64,000 nt of DNA, from positions 396,585 to 460,584 of the forward strand of contig JAUHYD010000001.1 of NCBI GenBank assembly GCA_030426665.1, given 5' to 3'. This document shows, piece after piece, positions 32,917 through 43,300 of the stretch. The translations under genes and the position numbers were made by a program. How positions within the stretch are numbered: the first letter of the stretch is position 1; every line of letters starts with the position of its first letter. The notes under the pieces are model-generated. The model saw only the letters and a program-made list of their open reading frames with translations, did no database searches and had not been told where the DNA came from. This DNA comes from Bacteroidia bacterium. Its GTDB lineage: Bacteria > Bacteroidota > Bacteroidia > Chitinophagales > Chitinophagaceae.

Positions 32917-33789
32917 ATGTATAATTCACAAGATGTTAGCACTGTAACGGTTGAAGAAGCAATTGCTAAAGGTAGAAAACTGCTCGTGTGGACGCCATTG
33001 GCTATAATGTTTGGTGCAATATTGTGTACCGGCATAGGTATTGCAACCATCCCCAATGACTCTATCTGGATACTAATTTGTGGTTTTTCCGGGTTTTTCC
33101 TAATAATTACGCTACCATTTATCTTCTACTTCCGGGTATTGGCAGGATGGCGTATTTGGGCATTCGGCAATGTCCGGAATGTCCATGAGTTGAAACACAT
33201 GTCGCAGATATGCCGACTGACACCCAAAGATGATAGCTTTTGGTGGCGATTTGAGAAGAAAACCTTAGAACAAAAACAAAAACTTGAGGAAATTCAAGAC
33301 AAATTCAACCTGCCGGACATATTTGAAGACGACCTGAATATCCCTTTTGAGACAGTCTATAACTATGCTAAAGTTAACAACTATGTGTACTTTATCATGA
33401 CGCCTGTTTATTTCATTGGAGCGGCAGTTCTTTTGTTACTGCATCAAACCCTCATTGGCCTTCTGCTATTGGCCTCTGGTCTGGTCTTTGGCTATACAAC
33501 ATATAAACGACTTCGTATAAAGGGGCCGGTACTTATTCTTAGCAATGACGGAATAACTACAAATACAAACGGGTTCCACCCCTGGCGCGACATTTCAAAC
33601 GAGAAGATATTTTATGTTAGTGCCGGAAAAGCTTCCTATTACGGGCTTTCTTATGATGCGAACGGCGAACATGTTAAGCTATCCCTGAAAGAACTTACCG
33701 GTATGCGATCGTACAAGGTAGACCATGTGCTACGCACCTACCGGGGACGTTATGAATCTACAATAGGCAATAAACATTCGTTCCAATAG
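32917..33789 (+). CDS. Four-TM membrane protein with C-terminal PH-like region
   Basis: The 290-residue protein shows two helices near the N-terminus (LLVWTPLAIMFGAILCTGIGIA and ILICGFSGFFLIITLPFIFYF). A cytoplasmic helical segment follows (about 75-150, KKTLEQKQKLEEIQDKFNLP), then two more helices (YFIMTPVYFIGAAVLLLLH and IGLLLLASGLVFGYTTY). The last 100 residues (GPVLILSNDGITTNTNGFHPWRDISNEKIFYVSAG) resemble the bacterial PH-like or YcxB-type domain that follows membrane helices in several small families. No function is known to me. Confidence 0.6.
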   Translation: MYNSQDVSTVTVEEAIAKGRKLLVWTPLAIMFGAILCTGIGIATIPNDSIWILICGFSGFFLIITLPFIFYFRVLAGWRIWAFGNVRNVHELKHMSQICRLTPKDDSFWWRFEKKTLEQKQKLEEIQDKFNLPDIFEDDLNIPFETVYNYAKVNNYVYFIMTPVYFIGAAVLLLLHQTLIGLLLLASGLVFGYTTYKRLRIKGPVLILSNDGITTNTNGFHPWRDISNEKIFYVSAGKASYYGLSYDANGEHVKLSLKELTGMRSYKVDHVLRTYRGRYESTIGNKHSFQ

Positions 33790-33922
33790 TCGCCAATACT
33801 CATAACATTTGACGAACCACTTTGAGCAACCCCGAGACCAACTTGTCAGATTGCGATTTATAATAAGAAGTGAATGACAAGTGAATGACTTGTGAATAGC
33901 CTGCCACGAGTACCAAATTTGC

Positions 33923-33930
33923 TATTTTTG
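33923..33930 (+). promoter_or_regulatory. -7-type box before the 163-residue membrane gene
   Basis: TATTTTTG fits TAnnTTTG and ends 22 bp before the ATG at 33953. No -33 TTTG at proper distance is seen. Confidence 0.35.
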
Positions 33931-33952
33931 TGATAACTGTAAAAAGGATTGC

Positions 33953-34444
33953 ATGAAATTATTCAGAAACATATTGACTATATGTCTGGTTACCATTCCA
34001 CTGTATAGTCTTGCGATGAAGGTTTCGGGAGGTAAGTTTGAAACAACAGCTGTAATCATTTCTGTATTAAATTTAGCACTTTTAGTCACGGCTATCATTT
34101 CCATCAAACAATACATATGGCACTCCGGAGAAAACAGGATGCCCTTTCATGTATTCAACATAATTTTCACCATTCTATTCTACGGTATAAGTCTGTCATT
34201 CCTTATCTCAAACCGGCAATATTATGAGGAGTTCCAGCACCTGATGCCCATGTCTGTGATTGCTAAATTCTTTTTTACGTTCAACCTTAGCTCCTTTACT
34301 CAGTGGATTATCATTGCCTCGTTGGTCTTTAATACCCTGTACATCAAACGATTTTACAGAGACTATTATGAGGCCGGGATAGGCGTCGACCACGAAGACG
34401 CAGAAGATGAAATAGAGCTTGAAGAAGCATCTGCCGAGAAGTGA
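33953..34444 (+). CDS. Small four-TM membrane protein
   Basis: The 163-residue protein contains four hydrophobic segments (ILTICLVTIPLYSLAM, AVIISVLNLALLVTAIISI, HVFNIIFTILFYGISLSFLI and the FTQWIIIASLVFNTLYI region) and ends in a very acidic tail (GVDHEDAEDEIELEEASAEK). It is probably an inner-membrane protein with a cytoplasmic acidic end. It converges with the ABC permease gene at a 9-bp gap. No family is recognised. Confidence 0.6.
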   Translation: MKLFRNILTICLVTIPLYSLAMKVSGGKFETTAVIISVLNLALLVTAIISIKQYIWHSGENRMPFHVFNIIFTILFYGISLSFLISNRQYYEEFQHLMPMSVIAKFFFTFNLSSFTQWIIIASLVFNTLYIKRFYRDYYEAGIGVDHEDAEDEIELEEASAEK

Positions 34445-34453
34445 AAACAGACA

Positions 34454-35647
34454 CTATAGTTTCATTGTCCTATTTACAGCAATCCTGATTATCTGTACCA
34501 ATGCAGACAAACAGGCTACGTAAGTTCCTACAACGGGCCAACCTGGCAGGAGCGGCAAGTCCATTCCTTGGTTTGCAGCAACATTGTGTACTACTACCTG
34601 TGCAGCACATGATACCAAAAGCGCAACCGAAACGGAACCGATTACGGTAGGAACAAAGCGGCGTATCAGGTATTTTTTCAGAAATTGTCTACTGTAACCA
34701 ATTTGTTGTAACAACGCTATTGAAGCAGCACCTCGGGTAATTGTCAGTTCAATGAAGAAAAGAATCACCATTATACTAATTACCACGAGCAAAAGCGCTA
34801 TCCCACCCATAACCCCGGCCACAGACGCAACAACCGTTCGCAACTTACTCCACTGTAGGCTCTGAGGATTGGTAGTGTAGCCATGCTGCCGCAGATACTC
34901 CGTAAATGCCGGCTTAGAAGGGTCTCTTACCTTTACTATCAATTGCGAAGGTTCCTGAGTACCGGCGGCAATGCCCATCTGCTTGTTCCCGTACGCTATA
35001 AACGAGTGAGGAACCAATATAGACGAAACCCTGTCTGAAAACCCGGCTATATGAGCAGACAAATGCATGCCGTTTTCTCCCCCTACCTGCAAAGTAATCC
35101 CTACCGACTTTACCGATGTTCGGGACAGTTGCGGCAACCCTTGCCCCGGTGCGAAAACATAATTATATACATTAAGAAACTGCGACGAGATAATAACCGG
35201 CAAGTTCCGCTGCCCCGGCTGCCATGACCAACCTTCAGGAATTTCATCAATAAACCTATCAGGCACAGATGCTAACGGCAAATCGGTAGCCATAGCCACA
35301 CGTCCGCCAATAGTTGCATATACCGGAAACCGTGCCGGGGTGAGTGCACCCGCATCCATTACTTCCGGGGCATTGGCTATATCTGCTACCTCGCCGGCTG
35401 TAAATGAACTGCCGCCGGACATCCCCATGTTATGCTCTGTTACCTCCCTGGCAATCATCATATATACGGCACCGGAATGACTATCCCCTTCATCACTATT
35501 CAATATAGTGTTGAAGTTCCACCAGGCCAGCACACTCAGAAACAACAACCCGTTCCCGATGCAGAGTACCGTTGCGGCCAACCTCATTCGCATCCGTCCG
35601 GATGAACGGAATAGCAATTTATCCAGTAATTCAGTTGCCTTACCCAT
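34454..35647 (-). CDS. ABC transporter permease, FtsX/MacB-like
   Basis: The 397-residue protein has the four-helix layout of FtsX/MacB permeases. TM1 comes near the N-terminus (RLAATVLCIGNGLLFLSVLAWW), then an extracytoplasmic domain of about 200 residues, then three helices (MGGIALLLVVISIMVILFFIEL, TVIGSVSVALLVSCAAQVVV and VVGTYVACLSALVQIIRIAV). The segment RGAASIALLQQIGYSRQFLKKYLIRR between TM2 and TM3 is the family's coupling region. It begins 2 bp after the ATPase gene, so the two form an exporter or membrane-signalling complex (mechanotransmission type rather than transport channel). The substrate is unknown; length and order match such pairs in Bacteroidota. Confidence 0.75.
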   Translation of the reverse strand: MGKATELLDKLLFRSSGRMRMRLAATVLCIGNGLLFLSVLAWWNFNTILNSDEGDSHSGAVYMMIAREVTEHNMGMSGGSSFTAGEVADIANAPEVMDAGALTPARFPVYATIGGRVAMATDLPLASVPDRFIDEIPEGWSWQPGQRNLPVIISSQFLNVYNYVFAPGQGLPQLSRTSVKSVGITLQVGGENGMHLSAHIAGFSDRVSSILVPHSFIAYGNKQMGIAAGTQEPSQLIVKVRDPSKPAFTEYLRQHGYTTNPQSLQWSKLRTVVASVAGVMGGIALLLVVISIMVILFFIELTITRGAASIALLQQIGYSRQFLKKYLIRRFVPTVIGSVSVALLVSCAAQVVVHNVAANQGMDLPLLPGWPVVGTYVACLSALVQIIRIAVNRTMKL

Positions 35648-35649
35648 TG

Positions 35650-36294
35650 CTACATGTGCAGTGTTTGTGAATAAGAAAAGTAATTATTGTCGTCAAGATC
35701 TGCAAGAATAAAACCGGCCTTTCGTTGCCCCACTACATCGGCTATCAGCGAAATAGCCCGGGCTCTGTTGCCTGCATCCAAATGGCTGAACGGCTCATCC
35801 ATCAATAGCCATCTAAACGGTTGTACCAATGCACGCACAATGGCCACCCGCTGCTGCTCACCATAGGACAACGTTGCGGCACTCGCATCCAGCCGATTTT
35901 CCAGACCCAACATTTTCATCCAATCAACAACCTGTTGTTGGGTGACAGTGTCTGTAAGTTCTCTTTTTACAGCTACATTCTCTAATGCGGTCAATTCGGG
36001 GAATAGCCGTAAATCCTGAAATACGATGCTGATGTCATTTGCACGCATGAGGGACAGCTGCTTATCGTCAACGCTTTTCAGGTCAGTATCCCCCCACTCC
36101 ACTTTGCCCTCATATTTTATGGGCATACCATACAGTAAATTAATAAAGGTTGTTTTTCCCGTACCCGATGGTGCCTGTACAAACACACTTGCACCCGAAG
36201 CCACACTACAGTTTTTGTTCCAAATATCCGATGCTCTGTCGGACACACTTCCGGCAAGGTATTCGGGTATCAGTCTATGCAACGATAGTTTCAT
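35650..36294 (-). CDS. ABC transporter ATP-binding protein
   Basis: The 214-residue protein is an ABC ATPase: Walker A APSGTGKTTF, Q-loop IVFQDLRLFPELTALENV, signature LSYGEQQRV (S-x-G-x-Q form) and Walker B WLLMDEPFSHLD, with the D-loop directly after. This is the LolD/MacB size class. It powers the permease encoded 2 bp downstream. Near the C-terminus the H-loop histidine is not evident (GFILADLDDNNYF in the place of 'vvtHd'), which could mean weak hydrolysis or divergence in this subfamily. Confidence 0.85.
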   Translation of the reverse strand: MKLSLHRLIPEYLAGSVSDRASDIWNKNCSVASGASVFVQAPSGTGKTTFINLLYGMPIKYEGKVEWGDTDLKSVDDKQLSLMRANDISIVFQDLRLFPELTALENVAVKRELTDTVTQQQVVDWMKMLGLENRLDASAATLSYGEQQRVAIVRALVQPFRWLLMDEPFSHLDAGNRARAISLIADVVGQRKAGFILADLDDNNYFSYSQTLHM

Positions 36295-36353
36295 TGATTC
36301 CTGTTTAGGGTACTCAAATATAGTACGATAATGTCGGGCTAAGGTAATAGTAA

Positions 36354-37505
36354 CTATTGAAGTACTGCAACGAACATGCTGTCCGCACCATTATCAATCC
36401 CATTGATAATTTGCTGATGCTGCACCCGCAGCCCGGTTTGGCTCGCAACCGCTTCAACTACTTCTTCATTTTCTCGCCGGAACACCGAACATGTTATATA
36501 GTAGAGCTTACCACCCGGCTTCAGATACTGAACGGCATTAACGGCAATTGCGGTTTGCATAGAAGTAAACTCGCCAAGTACTGTAGGTTCAAAAAAATGC
36601 AGTTGCTCCGGGGTACGGCTCCAGGTACCGCTGCCACTACATGGAGCGTCACATATAATATTGTCGAATCGACTACCATTCGCGAATGCAGCACCACTAT
36701 TTCCGGAAGCCATGTCGGCAACGACTATTTCCGGAACAGGCAAGTTGTATTTAATGAATCGTTCTTTTAAGTTTTTAAGTATTGAAGACCTTCTGTCTGC
36801 GACTGTCAAATGAATATTTAATCCTTTATCCATCAGCAGTAACGACTTCCCTCCGGCACCGGCACAACAGTCGAGCCACCGCTCGCCTTCCATTGGCGTA
36901 AACAAAGAACCCGTTGCCTGCGATGATGCATCCTGCACAACAAAACAATCATCAGGCAATATTCTATCTATGGCAGTTCCGTTCGGTAGCGAAAGGCAAT
37001 CGTCACCAATGCTAACAAACGGAATATTGTTTTCCGCCAATAGCCGTTCAGTCAAATGTCGTTCTTTTCTTATACGAATGAATAACCGGGGTTGTATCAG
37101 CATCGAGTGCAACCAGTCTTCCCTTTCAATTCCTTTTGAGAGTTGTATATGCTCGGGGCACAATAAACCGGCATCAAAAAGCAACCCTTCCGTCTGGTCC
37201 TGAATATCAGCTGTAAGTCGCATGGTCTCTTTCGTCATAGCATTACACAACTGCAGACTTTTTTGCACACATTTCTCAAACATATCCGGGTCATTTACCA
37301 CCGGTTTGCCATAAAACGACAGCCCGTCGATGCACCTGTACCAGGAATAAACGGCAGCACTTAAAATTCGTCTGTCACGGCTGCCAAGCTTCGGAAAAGA
37401 CTTGCAATATTTTCTCAGGAAATGGGTAAGCGGAACGCTTCCATTATAGGTATCAATCAGGGATTGTATGTGCTGCCAGAGATAGCGCATGGTGTGGTGC
37501 AACAA
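36354..37505 (-). CDS. RsmB/NSUN-family rRNA (cytosine-C5) methyltransferase
   Basis: The 383-residue protein has an N-terminal helical region (NusB-like position, SFPKLGSRDRRILSAAVYSWYR) and a SAM-dependent RsmB-type catalytic domain: WLDCCAGAGGKSLLL (motif I), DRRSSILKNLKERF, DAPCSGSGTW (motif IV with one Cys), and YYITCSVFRRENEEVV (motif VI, TCS with the catalytic Cys, then E-N-E). It methylates a cytosine of 16S rRNA or a tRNA. Whether it is RsmB, RsmF or another member cannot be told, so no symbol is given. The spacing to the ABC genes (59 bp) leaves room for its own end signal. Confidence 0.85.
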   Translation of the reverse strand: MLHHTMRYLWQHIQSLIDTYNGSVPLTHFLRKYCKSFPKLGSRDRRILSAAVYSWYRCIDGLSFYGKPVVNDPDMFEKCVQKSLQLCNAMTKETMRLTADIQDQTEGLLFDAGLLCPEHIQLSKGIEREDWLHSMLIQPRLFIRIRKERHLTERLLAENNIPFVSIGDDCLSLPNGTAIDRILPDDCFVVQDASSQATGSLFTPMEGERWLDCCAGAGGKSLLLMDKGLNIHLTVADRRSSILKNLKERFIKYNLPVPEIVVADMASGNSGAAFANGSRFDNIICDAPCSGSGTWSRTPEQLHFFEPTVLGEFTSMQTAIAVNAVQYLKPGGKLYYITCSVFRRENEEVVEAVASQTGLRVQHQQIINGIDNGADSMFVAVLQ

Positions 37506-38130
37506 TACGCAGAAATTGCCAAAAAAAAGCTAAAAACTGACAACAATTAACACACTAAAATAAATTGCTTCAGGAGCCATTATCAACCTCAATCAAGGCA
37601 GGCGAGATTTTTCATTTTGGGGGATTATTTTTTGTAATCAGGCATTTGAAAAAAAATGTTGTCAGATTTGTATAGAAACCGTATTTTATAGTGGACTATT
37701 TTTCATAGAAATAGCTGTAACGTTTACCAGTAAAGCATTTCAGCCGGTATCGGGTATCGCGAAGAGTAGTGGGAACACCCAAACCCATAAGCTATAAAAA
37801 ATACGGAAATCCTGCCCGCAAACACAAAAAAAAAATCATTTCATTCAAATGCTCATTCTGTAAGTTTTGCTAAACAAACAAGAGGTATTTAATTTTTTTT
37901 TTCAACAAAATGTTAGCAATTTCGTCTTCTGGTTCTGTAATAAGAGCAAATGAAAGGAAAAGTGTGTTTTACGAGTCGTGGGGTTCAAGGAAAAATGATT
38001 AACTTCAACTGTTGATGACAGACCTTGAAATAAGCGTTGAATTTAGTTAAATCAGATTAGAATCCGGTCTTATTATGTTTCCAGTTAGCAACAAAAAAGT
38101 GAATTAACCTTAGCATGTTTTTTCATTAAT
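37506..38130. other. AT-rich region upstream of dnaA
   Basis: No gene and no clear DnaA box (TTATNCACA or its complement) is seen in this 625-bp stretch, although it is AT-rich and stands directly before dnaA. It must contain the dnaA promoter. The origin is probably elsewhere or uses a divergent box. Confidence 0.5.
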
Positions 38131-39606
38131 ATGGACAATCATATTTATAATAGTATTAATAACAATCTTTTGACAGAAGCAGAACAACTTTGGGACAAAT
38201 GTCTGTTGATTATTAAAGATAACCTCAGCTGGAGAACATACCAGACATGGTTTGAACCAATCAAGGCGGTAAGCCTGGTTGATAATGCATTGACATTGCA
38301 AGTACCAAGTCAATTCTTTTACGAATGGCTTGAAGAACATTATGTAGAATTATTAGGTAAGACGATAAAACGGGTTTTAGGAAAGGAAGGGCGACTGGAG
38401 TACAGAATTATGATGGACGGCAATGCAAGAAAACCTGCCTCGGTAAATATGCCGGGTAGCACACTTAGCAGGCCAACCAAGGATAATAACTTTGTTGACA
38501 TGCCACTGAAGTGGGATGATCCGCACAATATCAAAACACCATATGCAATTCCGGGTCTGAAAAGAATGCAGATAGACCCACAGCTGAACAGCAACTATGT
38601 ATTTGATAACTATGTGGAGGGAGACTGCAACAGAGTAGCACGCTCTGCCGGTATTCACGTTGCACAAAAGCCGGGAGCAACCGCGTTTAATCCATTGGTG
38701 GTTTTTGGCGGCGTTGGTTGGGGCAAGACCCACCTTGTACAGGCAATAGGTAATGAAGTGCGTCGGCTGCACCCCAATAAGTCTGTATTATATGTAAGTG
38801 CAGAGAAGTTTATCAATCAGTTTATAGACCACTCTAAGAATAATGAAGTTAATGATTTTATCCACTTCTATCAGTTAATAGACGTGCTGATAATGGATGA
38901 TGTTCACCTGTTTGTTTCTGCGGTACGTACACAGGATGTGTTCTTTGCGATATTTAACCACCTGCATCAGAATGGCAAGCAAATAATACTCACCAGCGAT
39001 ACCGCACCAAGAGATCTGGAAGGTATGCAGGAGCGATTGCTGAGCAGATTCAGATGGGGACTGAATGCAGACATTCAGGCACCCGACTTTGAGACAAGAC
39101 AAGCAATACTGCGTGTAAAAATGCGCCAGGAGGGTCTGGAAATACCAGATGAAGTGGTACGCTATGTAGCCTATAATATACAGAGCAATGTCCGTGAGCT
39201 GGAAGGAGCATTGATAGCGCTTTTTGCACAGGCAACCCTCAACAAGAAGGAAATAGACCTGGACCTCGCCAAGCGGGTGATGAAGAACTTTGTGAAGACG
39301 GCAGCGCGCGAGATGACCATAGAGAACATACAGAAAATGGTTTGCGAGTACTACCACGTATCTTATGAACGCCTACTTACCAAAACACGTAAGCGGGAGG
39401 TGGTATTGGCAAGGCAGATAACCATGTATTTTGCTAAAAAATTCACCAAGCAGTCACTAAAGACAATTGGTGACCACTTCGGAGGGTTTGACCATACTAC
39501 GGTGATACACTCTTGCCAGACAGTAGAAAACCTGATGGCAACAGACACCGAGTACAAAGACAACCTGATGGAAATTCAGCAAAAAGTTCAGATGGCAAGC
39601 ATTTAA
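38131..39606 (+). CDS. dnaA: Chromosomal replication initiator DnaA
   Basis: The 491-residue protein has all four DnaA domains: domain I (about 1-90, SWRTYQTWFEPIKAVSLVDNALTLQVPSQFF pattern), a linker, the AAA+ domain with Walker A GGVGWGKT (193-200), Walker B DVLIMDDVHLF and sensor 2 region, and domain IV with the DNA-binding signature DHTTVIHSCQTVENL. It loads ATP, binds DnaA boxes and opens oriC. A Trp replaces the usual Leu in GGVGLGKT. The gene stands alone upstream of two tRNA genes. The start has a domain I that reads in full from the first ATG. Confidence 0.95.
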   Translation: MDNHIYNSINNNLLTEAEQLWDKCLLIIKDNLSWRTYQTWFEPIKAVSLVDNALTLQVPSQFFYEWLEEHYVELLGKTIKRVLGKEGRLEYRIMMDGNARKPASVNMPGSTLSRPTKDNNFVDMPLKWDDPHNIKTPYAIPGLKRMQIDPQLNSNYVFDNYVEGDCNRVARSAGIHVAQKPGATAFNPLVVFGGVGWGKTHLVQAIGNEVRRLHPNKSVLYVSAEKFINQFIDHSKNNEVNDFIHFYQLIDVLIMDDVHLFVSAVRTQDVFFAIFNHLHQNGKQIILTSDTAPRDLEGMQERLLSRFRWGLNADIQAPDFETRQAILRVKMRQEGLEIPDEVVRYVAYNIQSNVRELEGALIALFAQATLNKKEIDLDLAKRVMKNFVKTAAREMTIENIQKMVCEYYHVSYERLLTKTRKREVVLARQITMYFAKKFTKQSLKTIGDHFGGFDHTTVIHSCQTVENLMATDTEYKDNLMEIQQKVQMASI

Positions 39607-39681
39607 TTGATGGCAATATGACGGTTAGGTTGATGGTTAAAAATACTATCAGAAATCGTCACAAAATCACAGAATTTTTCA

Positions 39682-39712
39682 TTTGCACATTTCGACAATT
39701 AGTTTATCTTTG
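39682..39712 (+). promoter_or_regulatory. Bacteroidota housekeeping promoter of tRNA-Ser/tRNA-Pro
   Basis: TTTG (39682-39685), a 19-bp spacer and TATCTTTG (39705-39712) give a full match to the Bacteroidota sigma consensus TTTG-N19-TAnnTTTG. It is 41 bp before the tRNA-Ser gene and is the best promoter in the window. Confidence 0.8.
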
Positions 39713-39753
39713 CAGTCCCTTAGAAAATGAGGGACGATTTTTAAAAGGTAACA

Positions 39754-39843
39754 GGTGAGGTGGGAGAGAGGCCGAATCCACTAGTTTGCTAAACTGGCAT
39801 ACGCCTTCAAAGCGTATCGCGGGTTCGAATCCCGCCCTCACCG
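39754..39843 (+). tRNA. tRNA-Ser (anticodon GCU)
   Basis: The acceptor GGTGAGG (39754-39760) pairs with CCTCACC (39836-39842), with G as discriminator. The anticodon stem CTAGT/ACTGG encloses TTGCTAA with anticodon GCT (39788-39790). A long variable arm (about CATACGCCTTCAAAGCGTATC, 39799-39818) is the class II mark of serine tRNA, and the T-loop GGGTTCGAATCCC is present. It reads AGC and AGU codons. CCA is not encoded. Confidence 0.95.
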
Positions 39844-39902
39844 CTCTTTTAAAAATTGGTTTTACCGGACGCAATCAGCACATCGATTGCAGCATTATTG
39901 CT

Positions 39903-39976
39903 CGGGAAGTGGCGCAGGCCGGTAGCGCACCTGGTTTGGGACCAGGGGGTCGCAGGTTCGAATCCTGTCTTCCCGA
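39903..39976 (+). tRNA. tRNA-Pro (anticodon UGG)
   Basis: The acceptor CGGGAAG (39903-39909) pairs with CTTCCCG (39969-39975), with A as discriminator. The anticodon stem CCTGG/CCAGG encloses TTTGGGA with anticodon TGG (39937-39939). D- and T-loops (AGCGCACC, GGTTCGAATCC) are standard. It follows tRNA-Ser by 59 bp, probably in one transcript, and is closed by the terminator at 39984. Confidence 0.95.
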
Positions 39977-39983
39977 CTCTTTG

Positions 39984-40013
39984 AAAGCTCAGCAGAAATG
40001 CTGGGCTTTTTTT
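39984..40013 (+). terminator. Terminator of the tRNA-Ser/tRNA-Pro transcript
   Basis: AAAGCTCAGCA (39984-39994), a GAAA tetraloop and TGCTGGGCTTT (39999-40009, one G-T pair) form an 11-bp stem followed by T-rich sequence. A second GC-rich hairpin follows at 40015-40036. Confidence 0.85.
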
Positions 40014-40036
40014 ATGCCCCCCGGATTTTCGGGGCA

Positions 40037-40397
40037 GGCACAGAAGTGCCTATGCTTTCTAAAAAAAGCAAACTATGGCAATACGAAAGTAATTAGAGCA
40101 TGATTGAAAACTTCCTAGCTTCGGCCTATGGTCCAACGGAAAGAAGACATTTTGGCTCTTTCATTAAATTCAGCACGTCGCGAGGTATTCCCTCACCATC
40201 CTCTCACAACATAGTCGCATAACTATACTTCACGGCAAAGTAAATCGGTACATGGAAGCATGAAATATGCACTTCTACAATACACCAGCATCATTCCGAC
40301 TACCAAGTGGACTATTGAAGTATTCTCAAAGATCCTATTAAGCACACAAAAAAGCCGCCATTTGCATAGTAGGTATTGCTTTAAAGATAATCACCAC
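40037..40397. other. Non-coding stretch between tRNA terminator and adhesin-like gene
   Basis: I see no gene, repeat or RNA here. Confidence 0.5.
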
Positions 40398-43300
40398 CTA
40401 TATCTTCGACAGCTTCTGCACCACTACTAGCTGCCCAGCGTCGTTATATAATGAAATAATGTACAATCCGTCAGCCAACCCGCTCAAGTCAATTTTGTTG
40501 GCGTTTTCTTTGTCTATCAAGGTCTTGCCATCCACGCTGCTTATCACCGCGCGCACTTGCACCGCCGATTCTATAAACACCATTTCTTTGGTCGGGTTCG
40601 GAAATATCTTTATCTCGGCACCGTTAACGTCTGTTACAGATGTAGGAGCTGTGCCTTTCCACCCTGTCAGTACATATACTGCAGATACAGACTGACAACC
40701 GTTTGTATCAGTGACTGCTACCTTGTAGTTGCCGTTACTTGTAGCAGGTGTTGATGCCGTTACTGCTCCTGGTATCGCAACCAGATTTTTGTACCATTGG
40801 TAACTCAAGTAGTAACTGCCTGTGCGGAATATTGTCCCATTGAATGCGATTGGCGGATCTGGTAACGGTAATTCTACAACATGGACGTCTGCCATCGAAA
40901 CTATACAACTTGCAGGTACCGATACTTCACAATGATAATCGCCTTCTGCTGTTGCATTGTATGTGCCGGAGTTAGCTCCGGGAATCACAACACCGTTGAA
41001 GTACCATTGGTAAGCGATTGCCCCTCCCAGGTACGACACAGAGGTCGATAACAACGAACTACCTCCCCAGCAAAAGCGAGACGGGGTCATTGGTGTTACA
41101 GTAGGGGTTGTAATTACTACTACCTGCGTGTCTGCATGTGTGATGTCAGCACAGCCGGTTGCCCCATCAGTTACACGTACCCTATAGCCGCCACCCATTG
41201 TAGCTACATAGCTGATGTTGGTAGCTCCGGATATGGCACCTCCGTCTTTGTACCATTGATAATTATAGCCTGCTGGTGCTCCCAGCAATACAAAACCGCC
41301 TACGCAGAATATCAACTGACCGCCGGCAGTTATGGTCACGTCAGGCAACGGGTTTACCATAACAGAACTTATTACCGATGTCCCCATGCAACCTGCGCTA
41401 TTAGTTATTTCTGCATAATAGTCTTCTATAGTGGTTGCTGTATAGCTTGACGATGTTGCCCCGGCAATTAAGCCCGACGTATTGTACCACTGGTAAGTAT
41501 ATCCCGCACCTGAAGCAGCGGTCAGAGTAACGCTGTTACCATCACAGAACGTCAGCGGACCGGACGCTGTAATAACATCGACAGGTACCGGATTAACGGA
41601 AATAGACGTGGGTGCCGACACTGCCCAGCATCCTGCGCTATTGGTAACCCTTACTGTATAACTGCCGCCTGTCAATGCATTAAATGTGCTGGCGGTAGCA
41701 CCTGCTAATGCTGTGCCACCGAGTTGCCACTGATAAGTAAGACCAACGCCTGTATTAGCATCTAATGCTACTGACATCCCTGTGCAGGTTGCAGTAATGC
41801 CACCCGGCACGGTGATAGTAGCCGTTGCGGGCGCTACAGCCACATCCATAGGAACAGATAACGAAGAACAACCAGCTGCGACAACCACTTTTACCTGGTA
41901 GCTACCTGCCATGCTTGCAATATAGGTTGGGCTGGTTGCAGTGGGGATAAGTACCCCACCTCTATACCACTCATAAGTTACGCCGGGAGAGGTGCTGGAT
42001 GTGAGTGTCACGAAGTCGCCGGGGCAAAATACCGTATCACCGATGGGCGTGATAATTGCCGGCGGCGCTGAAGAAATGGATACGATAGTCGTGCGCACAC
42101 AGCCCGCCGGAGATGTATAGGAAATCGTTGCCGTACCCATAGCTACACCCGTAAGCACACCCGTGCTAGACACAATAGTAGCTATGGCTGAATTACTGCT
42201 GGCCCATGTGCCCCCAGCAGGGGTACATGTCAGGGTCATATTACTCGCGGGACACAGCGTTGACGGTCCGGTTATTGTTCCGGGCAGCGGGTTCACTGTT
42301 ATTGTCTGTGTTCTGAAGCAACCGGTAGTAGTAAATCTGTACGTCACCGTGGTGGTGCCTGTAGCTACCGTGCTCACTACACCTGTCGCCAAACCAATTG
42401 TGGCTATACTAATATTACTACTACTCCATGTCCCTCCCGTTGCTGCGTTGGTCAAGGTGATGTTTGAGCCGATACAAACCGGGCCGGGAACGCCAATGAT
42501 TGCAGGTATGTCATTGACCGTAACTACCGCAGTCGTAATACAACCCAACCGTGTATAAGTAATGCTCGTAGTACCTGCCGACACTCCGGTCACTATCCCT
42601 CCTCCGCTTACAGTAGCTATGGCAATGTCGCCACTTGACCAAGTGCCACCGCCAGAAGAACTGCTAAGCGTCGTTTGAGCACCCACACATACAGTCGGTG
42701 TCCCGGTTATTGCGTTTGGTATGGGGTTTACAGTAGCCACCACAGTCTCAAAACACCCATTAGAGGTCGTATAACTTATGGTTGCTGTACCCGGCACAAC
42801 TCCAGTAAGCACTCCTGTTGCAATATCTATAGTGGCTACTCCTGTGTTGCTGCTTGTCCAGTCGCCGCCGGGTGTGGTGTTTGCCAATGCGGTAGTTGAC
42901 CCTTCGCATAATGCGGCTGCCCCGGTTATAGCAGCTGGCGACGAAATCACTGTTACTATTGAACCTGTATTGCAACCCGCAATCAAAGTATAAGAAATAT
43001 TGGCAGTACCCACTGTAACACCTGTTGCTACTCCCGACGTAGAGCCAATTGTAGCCACAGCCATATCAGAGCTACTCCATGTGCCGCCAACGCTGGTATT
43101 GGTTAGCGTAGTAGTACGGCCCGTACATACAGTTAATGTACCACTGATAGCAGGTGGTGGAGAAACAACAGTTACCGTTGCAGTACGGTTACAACCGGTT
43201 GCATACGCATACGTAATCACAACAGTATCGGCAGTGACGCCCGTCACTACCCCACTAGATGATATCGTTGCTATGCCTGTGCTGGCAGAGGTCCATGTAC

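Noticed and set aside
37506..38130. oriC next to dnaA
   Set aside because: The stretch is AT-rich and adjoins dnaA, but I find no TTATNCACA-type box on either strand.
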